A program made the translations under genes and the position numbers. 64,000 nt of DNA from positions 1 to 64,000 of the forward strand of contig CAVRVX010000027.1 in the NCBI GenBank assembly GCA_963724735.1. Direction: 5' to 3'. Below the pieces are notes generated by a model, which did no database searches, was not told the origin of the DNA, and was given only the letters and a program-made list of their open reading frames with translations. Within the stretch, counting starts at the first letter, position 1; every line of letters begins with the position of its first letter. This document shows, piece after piece, positions 55,756-61,408 of this stretch. Source of the stretch: Rhodoplanes sp963724735 (GTDB taxonomy: Bacteria; Pseudomonadota; Alphaproteobacteria; Rhizobiales; Xanthobacteraceae).

Positions 55756-56439
55756 CTATAGACCGGTCTCTTTCTCCAACCGGCGGTGCGCGCCGAACCG
55801 CACCTGTCGCGCGGCCAGCATCTGCGGCGAGCGGAAGATCGGATCGCCGGCGAGATAGGCCGCGAGCATCGGCAGCGAGTCTTCGCCCCAGAACAGGCGG
55901 TCCCCGACCAGAATGGTCGGCACGCCGAACACGCCGGCGGCAATGGCGGCCTCGGTGTTGTCGCGCAGGCGCTGCTTGACCTCCGGCGCTTCGATCAACG
56001 CGTCGGCAGCGGCGGCGACGCCGAGCGCGCGGGTGATGCCTTGCCACGTCTCCGGGGCTGTCGGGTCGGCCCCGGTCGTCCACAGCGCGTCGAACACGGC
56101 CGACGTTGCGGCGCGCGTCTCTCCCAAAGCGATGGTCAGCCGCAGATAGCGCAGCGGGTTGAATGGATGCACTCGCGGCGTCTGGAACGGGATACCGCAG
56201 GTTAGCGCCCGATAGGTGCAGAACTCGTAGATGTAGGTTCGCTTGCCGGGGGTTTCGGCCGGTCCTTTGGTGCCGTGCGCGTTCAGGAGGCCGGCGAACA
56301 GCACGGGCTTCAGCGCAAGCGCGAGCGGCAGCTCGGCGCGCCGGAGCTGGACGTCCATCAGGTAGGCGTAGGGGGAGATCACATCGAAATACAGGGTCGC
56401 GGGCGTGAGCGCCGGCGGCGTCGGGTTCGCGGGTGTCAT
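55756..56439 (-). CDS. 2-hydroxychromene-2-carboxylate isomerase / DsbA-family protein
   Basis: A 227-aa kappa-GST/DsbA-fold protein. The N-terminus (LYFDVISPYAYLMDVQLRR) has the serine of the SPY motif used by HCCA isomerases instead of a CXXC, and the C-terminus shows the conserved GVFGVPTILVGDRLFWGED. HCCA isomerases act in naphthalene and related aromatic degradation with glutathione, but many members are orphan proteins, as this probably is: no aromatic-degradation genes are adjacent. It lies upstream of glgE with a 263-bp gap. Confidence 0.85.
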   Translation of the reverse strand: MTPANPTPPALTPATLYFDVISPYAYLMDVQLRRAELPLALALKPVLFAGLLNAHGTKGPAETPGKRTYIYEFCTYRALTCGIPFQTPRVHPFNPLRYLRLTIALGETRAATSAVFDALWTTGADPTAPETWQGITRALGVAAAADALIEAPEVKQRLRDNTEAAIAAGVFGVPTILVGDRLFWGEDSLPMLAAYLAGDPIFRSPQMLAARQVRFGAHRRLEKETGL

Positions 56440-56600
56440 GGCGCTTTCCTAGCACGGCGAGCGCTTTGCGCGGCAAGCCCTGCGCGTCACGGTCTCATCG
56501 GCCGCGCAATGTGACGGAGCGCACATTCCGGCCGGGCCGACTCAGGTAGGGTGCCCGTACAGGTTCGAGATCATGTGTTCTAAGACCCTCGGAGGACGCC

Positions 56601-56819
56601 ATGACCACCCTCGACCTTTCGTCCGACCCGCTCTTCGACATGGACGCGGACCCCGGCTTTTCCTTCTTCGACTGGATACTTCATGCGCATATCGGCGTGC
56701 ACAATACGCAGGTGATGCGCGCCCGCTACCGCCGCCGTATCCATCTGCCGATGCGCGCCCCCGCACGGCCTTGCGCGCGCGATGGCGCCGCGCAGACGTC
56801 CGACCCGCGCATGAATTGA
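56601..56819 (+). CDS. Small ORF, hypothetical protein
   Basis: A 72-aa frame with a GGAGGACGCC ribosome site directly before the ATG. The N-terminal half is acidic and aromatic (SDPLFDMDADPGFSFFDWIL), the C-terminal half basic and Arg/Pro-rich (RARYRRRIHLPMRAPARP). No family recognised. It could be a real small protein given the strong ribosome site; translation is not otherwise supported. Confidence 0.45.
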   Translation: MTTLDLSSDPLFDMDADPGFSFFDWILHAHIGVHNTQVMRARYRRRIHLPMRAPARPCARDGAAQTSDPRMN

Positions 56820-56918
56820 TGCGGCTGGCCGTGGTGCGCGACGCAACACGGACCGCCGCGTCGCCCGATGCCGCATTCCGCTCGCTCTATACCGGCTGCG
56901 CTTGCTGAGCTCGTCATC

Positions 56919-57200
56919 CATCCTCCCCCGCGATGAGCGGGGAAGGGGACCGCCCAGAGGGTGGTGGAGGGGGTCTCACCATCCGCCGGGTATCCTCATC
57001 AGCAAAGCCGCCGGCGGATCACGCACCTTTTCATCCTCCCCCCGCGATGAGCGGGGAGGGGGACCGCCCGGAGGGCGGTGAAGGCAGTCTCAGCAAACTG
57101 CCCGGTATCCGAAGTAGAGCCGCCGGTAGATCATGCACCTCTTCATCCTCCCCCCGCGTTCAGCGGGGGAGGGGGGACCGCCCAGAGGGCGGTGGAGGGG
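56919..57200. repeat. Three tandem palindromic repeats, period 112-113 bp
   Basis: Units start at 56919, 57032 and 57144. Each begins CATCCTCCCCCCGCG with a hairpin around ATGAGCGGGGAGGGG and continues with a second hairpin, CCGCCC(A/G)GAGGG(C/T)GGT, then a diverged spacer of about 50 bp including CGCCGG. The same hairpin type (CCTCCCC...GGGGAGG) occurs in the two elements inside nrdJ and at 10057. The unit is intergenic REP-like, here amplified. Confidence 0.75.
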
Positions 57201-57403
57201 TAGCTCAACAGAGCGTGTCGCTGTAGAGCGTGTCGCTTTTGAAGAAAGGCGGCGTCTCCGGTTATTCGCATCCATACAGCGCTCCGGGGCAAGCGCCCCG
57301 AGACAAAATGAACCCGATGTCGCTCCGCTCATCCGGGCTACGCTTGCTATCCAGGCAAACTCAAGCGCGACTCTCAATCCGCCTGTGGGTTCTTCAAATC
57401 AGC
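57201..57403. other. Spacer with direct repeat and REP fragment, left of the IS66 element
   Basis: It holds a direct repeat (AGAGCGTGTCGCT twice, at about 57212-57239), a GGGGCAAGCGCCCC hairpin at about 57287-57300, and an ATCCGGGCTACG fragment matching the 4862 element. No gene. It ends in the target duplication of the IS66 element. Confidence 0.5.
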
Positions 57404-58945
57404 GTTACTGCCCAGGTTAGACGACCGGGATGTGAATTGGCGATAGATTTCTCTCGACGGCCGAACCGGTTTTCGATTTAAGAATTGAATGATTTGCGAA
57501 GCGGAAAGCGAGCCGTCCGGAGACGAACTGCTCACGCTGATTGGGGCGCTGAGGGCTGAAAACGCGTCGCTGAAAGCACGGATCGCGGAACTTGAGCGCC
57601 GGCTCGGATTGAACAGCTCGAACAGTGGCAAGCCTCCGTCGAGCGATGGACTGAGGAGGCCGGTACGGGTGAAGAGCCTGCGGGAAGGGTCCGGCAAGCC
57701 ACGGGGCGGGCAGAAAGGTCACACGGGCGAGACCCTGCGCCAGGTCACGGATCCTGACGACGTTGCCGATCATTACCCGTCGGCCTGCTCGAGGTGCGGT
57801 GCGGGCCTTGGGCCGGAGGCGAGTGTCGGCCATAGCGCTCGTCAGGTGTTTGATCTGCCCAAGCCGCAGCCGCTCATCGTCACCGAACATCGTGCGCATG
57901 ATTGCCAGTGCGCCGCCTGCGGCGCGAAGACGCGAGCGCCGTTTCCGGACGGTGTCAACGCGCCCGTTCAGTATGGCGTCGGAATCGCCGCCGTCGTAGT
58001 CTATCTGTTGCATTATCAGTTGCTGCCGGAGGATCGCCTGGCCGAACTGATGGCCGATCTCTTCGGCGTGAAACTGGCCGCCGCGACGATCGCGAGAATG
58101 AGCCGGACTTGCGCCGAGCGTCTGCGGGGCTTTGCCGAAACGGTGCGAGATCTCGTGGCGGGCGCGCCGGTGAAACACCTGGACGAGACGGGGTTTCGCA
58201 TTGGCGGCAAGACGCAATGGCTGCATGTGGCGTCCACCGCCCTGCTGACCTTCTATCGCGTCTGCGCCAAGCGTGGCAGTCTCTTGGCGAATGTCGTCGG
58301 CATCGTCGTTCACGATCACTGGAAGCCCTACTACACGATGCAAGGCGTGCTGCACGCCTTGTGCAATGCTCATCATTTGCGCGAACTGAAAGCTCTCGTC
58401 GAGATCGAGAAAGAGGCGTGGGCGGGCGAAATGCAGCGCCTGTTGCGCCGCGCGTGTCACGCCGCGAACAAAGCGCGAGAACGGGGCGTTCCTTTGAAGC
58501 CTCAACTGATCGAGTGTTGTGAGCGCCGTTACGACGTCATTGTCGCCGCGGGGCTCGCCTTCCATGAGGCCCAAGTGCCGCTGGCGCGAGCCGCGATGAA
58601 GGGAGGTGGCAAATGGCGCGGCCGTGCGCCGCGCCGAACCGGACATAATCTCCTCTTGCGTCTTGCAACACGCAAACAGGACACGTTGCGCTTCCTTCAC
58701 GATCCGACGGTTCCCTTCACCAACAATCAGGCCGAACGCGACGGCCGCATGATGAAGCTTCGGCAAAAAATCTCCGGCGGCTTTCGCTCGCCGCAAGGCG
58801 CGATGGACTTCGCGCTCATCCGCTCCTTTTTCTCGACCGCCAAGAAACAGGGCTGGAACATCATCGACGCGCTCACCCGCGACCCTTCGGACTTGGCTAT
58901 ATCCCTACGCCTCGCCTGACCCCTCAAGACAACCTGGGCAGTTAC
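57404..58945 (+). mobile_element. IS66-family insertion sequence (solo tnpC type)
   Basis: A 1542-bp element bounded by imperfect inverted repeats, GTTACTGCCCAGGTTAGAC at the left and (inverted) GTAACTGCCCAGGTTGTC at the right. It is flanked by a perfect 8-bp target duplication AAATCAGC at 57396-57403 and 58946-58953, the length expected for IS66. Only the large transposase gene is present, with no tnpA or tnpB, as in the ISBst12-like subgroup. A perfect target repeat and an intact transposase suggest a recent insertion. Confidence 0.92.
57489..58919 (+). CDS. tnpC: IS66-family transposase TnpC
   Basis: A 476-aa full-length DDE transposase. Domains: an N-terminal coiled coil (LRAENASLKARIAELERRLG), a basic GLNSSNSGKPPSSDGL segment characteristic of IS66, a zinc-binding region (ACSRCGAGL-like CSRCGAGLG and CQCAACG), then the catalytic core with HLDETGFRIGGKTQWLHV (first Asp), VHDHWKPYYTM (second Asp) and FTNNQAERDGRMMKLRQKIS (Glu). 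The C-terminal IS66 tail follows. The start at 57489 (MICEAESEPSGDE) fits. No frameshifts, so it is likely functional. Confidence 0.93.
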   Translation: MICEAESEPSGDELLTLIGALRAENASLKARIAELERRLGLNSSNSGKPPSSDGLRRPVRVKSLREGSGKPRGGQKGHTGETLRQVTDPDDVADHYPSACSRCGAGLGPEASVGHSARQVFDLPKPQPLIVTEHRAHDCQCAACGAKTRAPFPDGVNAPVQYGVGIAAVVVYLLHYQLLPEDRLAELMADLFGVKLAAATIARMSRTCAERLRGFAETVRDLVAGAPVKHLDETGFRIGGKTQWLHVASTALLTFYRVCAKRGSLLANVVGIVVHDHWKPYYTMQGVLHALCNAHHLRELKALVEIEKEAWAGEMQRLLRRACHAANKARERGVPLKPQLIECCERRYDVIVAAGLAFHEAQVPLARAAMKGGGKWRGRAPRRTGHNLLLRLATRKQDTLRFLHDPTVPFTNNQAERDGRMMKLRQKISGGFRSPQGAMDFALIRSFFSTAKKQGWNIIDALTRDPSDLAISLRLA

Positions 58946-60026
58946 AAATCAGCTTCAACAGCCACTGAGGCCACAGCGGCAATTCCCCTTTAAGTAACCC
59001 GTAAGCGATGGACGCAACTAGCGCAGATGTTACGGCGATGAGCCATGAAAGGGCTTGTGGCCACGCGCGTTCTACTAAATTCGGCTGTCTGGGTGAGAGA
59101 TAGATCAAAGCATTTGGAATGAGGCGCGTGTGCACCTGTACAATGCACCAGCTTATGAACGCAACTATGGCAACAAAGATTATTCGCCGCGCCAGCGATA
59201 GCTCAGGTAAGACGATAAGCGTTCCAAGGGCGAGCAGACCATTAATATTCAACCCGAAAGTTCGGAAGGTTGTCGAAAACGCCTTTTGGTGAACACGCAA
59301 TAGGGATGCAATCGATTCGGCTTTGCCTATAACCCAGGACTCCTGAACTCCCTGAGCTCGCACCTCATTTACTCCATCCGCGGTTAGTTCGACGACCACT
59401 AGACGGTTAATACCGTATGCTTCTGGTTCCTGAATTAACAGTTAAAAGTATCTCAGTTCTCCAGGCTTTACGTCGTCTTTAATTAAGTCAGAAGCGTATC
59501 TCGATATCTCATTTCCACGTTCTCGATACGTGACGATTACACGACCCTGAGCAAAGTCCTTGCCTAAGAAGACGATTAGTTCTTGTACATCGTCAGCATA
59601 GAGGCGGATCGCGCCTACAACGCGTGTAGCTGTATGAATACGTTCTGGAAGCAAACTGGACGGAGAATCGCGCTGCAATGCTGCGTCGTGCGGCAACAGT
59701 ACGAACGTGCCACCAGCACCTATCGTCGAAGACCATTTCCCCCTGAGTTGGCCTTCAGGTGTCAAAGTTGCTTTCGCCGATATCGTGCCCGTATCGACTC
59801 CTTCGGGTGTTTGCGAAGGAGTTCCGCTAAGTTCAAGCGAGGTTCCATCAAATACCCCTGTAACTGCATACAAAGCCAGCCCAAAGCGATCGTCGGAAAG
59901 GCGGAGAATTCCGGTGAGGTTTCCGTCCGATGAATTTAGTTCGAGGAACAAATTGCCAGTGTTGGTACTATAAAGTTTCCCAGCCCATAGTTTTCCAAAA
60001 GAATTCATTGCCGATTCCATGGACAA
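58905..60026 (-). pseudogene. Two-part membrane protein, split by a stop codon and tailed by IS66
   Basis: Read from 60026, a 194-aa beta-rich N-terminal part (GKLWAGKLYSTNTGNLFLEL, FDGTSLELSGTP, GQLRGKWSSTIGAGGTF) ends at a TAA at 59442. The same frame then continues without another stop as LLIQEPEAYGINRLVVVELT and three membrane helices (NINGLLALGTLIVLPE, IIFVAIVAFISWCIVQV, LSWLIAVTSALVASIAYGLL). This suggests one gene of about 350 codons with a nonsense mutation; two separate genes (59442-60026 and 58905-59399) are the alternative. At its 3' end the IS66 insertion replaced the original TGA after WLLKLI and added 13 IS-encoded residues. The DNA is clearly more AT-rich than average. Family unknown. 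Confidence 0.6.
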
Positions 60027-60060
60027 ACGCTGGTAACCGGGATCTTGGCCAACAAATCAA

Positions 60061-60160
60061 TCACGAACACCCCGTCGTGCTTCCGCAGGTGTCGCATTTC
60101 AGGCAGGTGCCGTTGCGCAACAAGTGAAGTTGCCGCATTCGCCGCAGACTTCGTCTTTTC
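60061..60160 (-). repeat. Degenerate copy of the nrdJ 3' end (copy A)
   Basis: About 100 bp matching the true nrdJ terminus (61409-61515) with many identities. On the minus strand it ends RNGTCLKCDTCGSTTGCS and a TGA stop, the class II reductase zinc-finger tail, but upstream it is frameshifted and not connected to a reductase. It marks the far boundary of the toxin-antitoxin-like block. See also copy B at 60709. Confidence 0.85.
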
Positions 60161-60164
60161 ACAA

Positions 60165-60413
60165 TCAGGCCGCATGCTCCGTTCGTCTCGTCATATCGCC
60201 GCGGCCGGCGAGAAGGCCGGCGACCGAAATATCCTCGTCGAGCTCTTCCCAATGTAGACCGGTGCGACTCAGCTCCACGCGCTCGCGTTGAGCAGGCGTG
60301 GCGCGTAGCAAACGGGGAAACCAGGCGAGCGGCACGCCGAGCGTTCGCCCGTCGCTCAACTCGACCCACATCGTGTAGTCGTCAAAGCGCACTGCCGTTG
60401 CCGAAATGCTCAT
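60165..60413 (-). CDS. DUF2442 domain protein (toxin-antitoxin-like)
   Basis: An 82-aa intact DUF2442 protein. Recognisable from VRFDDYTMWVELSDGRTLGVPLAWFPRL in parts, the LLRATPAQRERVELS segment, and the C-terminal LHWEELDEDISVAGLLAGR. DUF2442 genes are typically paired with an upstream DUF4160 gene, and the pair is regarded as toxin-antitoxin-like; here the partner is a decayed frame that overlaps its start. It lies between two nrdJ-tail copies. Confidence 0.88.
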   Translation of the reverse strand: MSISATAVRFDDYTMWVELSDGRTLGVPLAWFPRLLRATPAQRERVELSRTGLHWEELDEDISVAGLLAGRGDMTRRTEHAA

Positions 60414-60625
60414 GCCATGCTCTCAGGATTGCGGGTCGGTTCTCCAACACGACGCGTAGAATATGCGACAGCTCTTTGGAACTGTAGTTCCATAACTGTC
60501 GGCGAGCAAAACCTCTGGTTCGTGCCAAACTCTAGCATCGCACTCGGCGGCTGCTCACGTCAACATGCGGCCGTGCTCTCACGGCGTGCCCTCATTCGAA
60601 TGAGCAATGAACGTGGTCGCAAACT
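60382..60625 (-). pseudogene. DUF4160 gene remnant, partner of DUF2442
   Basis: On the minus strand just upstream of the DUF2442 start, fragments in different frames read IAHSNEGTP, AAAECDARVWHEPEVLLADSYG, then after a 2-base shift SSKELSHILRVVLENRPAIL and RAWHEHFGN with a stop at 60382. These match the middle and end of DUF4160 proteins (SNEG...PHVHV...WLEPEV...AWHEHFG), as I recall them. At least two frameshifts and no clear start codon, so it is broken. Its end overlaps the DUF2442 ATG by about 30 bp, as in intact pairs. Confidence 0.6.
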
Positions 60626-60708
60626 CGCGCCTCTCGTCGAAGACAGCAGGCGATCCTTTGGTCCATGATGTCGCGCTTACCATATCACGAACTCTCCGTG
60701 TTGCTTGC

Positions 60709-60786
60709 CCGCAGGTGTCGCATTTCAGGCACGTGCCGTTGCGCACGAGCGTGAAGTTGCCGACGCGCAGGCTTCGCCTTCGTAGT
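60709..60786 (-). repeat. Degenerate copy of the nrdJ 3' end (copy B)
   Basis: About 78 bp matching nrdJ near its 3' end. The minus strand reads VGNFTLVRNGTCLKCDTCG in the correct frame, then diverges (QATRR) so the last six residues and stop are lost; upstream it diverges after the segment encoding EACGECG. It lies between the ParDE relic and the DUF4160/DUF2442 pair. Confidence 0.85.
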
Positions 60787-60829
60787 GCTACGAGCATTGG
60801 GGCCGTTGCTGCGCCGATGCATAGCCATG

Positions 60830-61115
60830 GTCCCACGGCATCCCGCGCGGCGTGGTGAATGTGCAGGATTTAGATGCCGTGCTCCAAGGGTCATGATTAA
60901 CACTCTGTCGGGTATCGGCCGAGCGGCACGACATGAACGCCAGTGCGGCCGGCCGATCGGCGACCGCTCCTTGGCCAGCTTGCGCGATCCGGGCAGACGA
61001 CGGCGCGAATACGCCATATACCACCGAGGCGCGAGCGCGGGGTAGTTTATGGCCACGAATTTACGATTTCATACCGAGATCCTTCTGCGCCTCCTCGGTC
61101 GTAGCGGACCTTCAT
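60830..61115 (-). pseudogene. ParE/RelE-type toxin remnant
   Basis: On the minus strand an ATG overlapping the antitoxin stop starts MKVRYD, a usual ParE N-terminus. The frame breaks after a few codons. Near the end, VPLGRYP and, after stops, LEHGI and ILHIHHAARDAV recall the C-terminal strand of ParE toxins (YR..Y....VEILHIHHAAR). Several in-frame stops make it non-functional. Assignment rests on short matches remembered from the family plus the overlap with a decayed antitoxin. Confidence 0.5.
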
Positions 61116-61334
61116 ACGCGGCGGAACTTGGTAAGCGCCGCCTAGACTTCCTCGTCCGATGCAAACGGCCTTCGTCCGAGCCTGATTCCGCGGTCGATGC
61201 CAGCAACTCTCGTGGTCGGCTGGTAGTCGCCGGCCAAGCCCGCCTCGATATCAGAGCCACTTCGGCGATTCTTCTGCGCCGCCTCGGGCCGCTTCGACCC
61301 GCTCCAGCACGTCTCGCAGCACCTTGGTTTTCAT
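61112..61334 (-). pseudogene. Antitoxin remnant of a ParDE-like pair
   Basis: Starts MKTKVLRDVLERVEA at 61334; after a single-base shift it continues PEAAQ, DIEAGLAGDYQPT and GIDRGIRLGRRPFASDEEV, then an in-frame TAG and ALTKFRRV to a TGA at 61112. This matches a common rhizobial antitoxin type (with LRDVLE.VE.WPEEAQ...IEAGL.G.Y.....GIDRGL.....ASDEEVEAVF). A TGA/ATG overlap joins it to the toxin relic. It lies about 75 bp downstream of the nrdJ stop. Confidence 0.6.
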
Positions 61335-61408
61335 GGCGGACACAAATACCATTTTCACGCACTTTCGGGGATGGTTTCGCGTTGAAAAATGCTTGTCCGG
61401 CTATTGCC

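Noticed and set aside
56919..57200. CRISPR array
   Set aside because: Only three units with a 112-bp period; the conserved part is palindromic DNA of more than 50 bp, the spacers are related to each other, and no cas genes are present.
57417..58796. 459-aa minus-strand frame over the IS66 transposase
   Set aside because: Antisense of a clear DDE transposase; no family features.
60579..60836. 85-aa zinc-finger protein
   Set aside because: The only recognisable part is the nrdJ tail copy B; the flanks are the toxin relic and the DUF4160 relic read in an unrelated frame.
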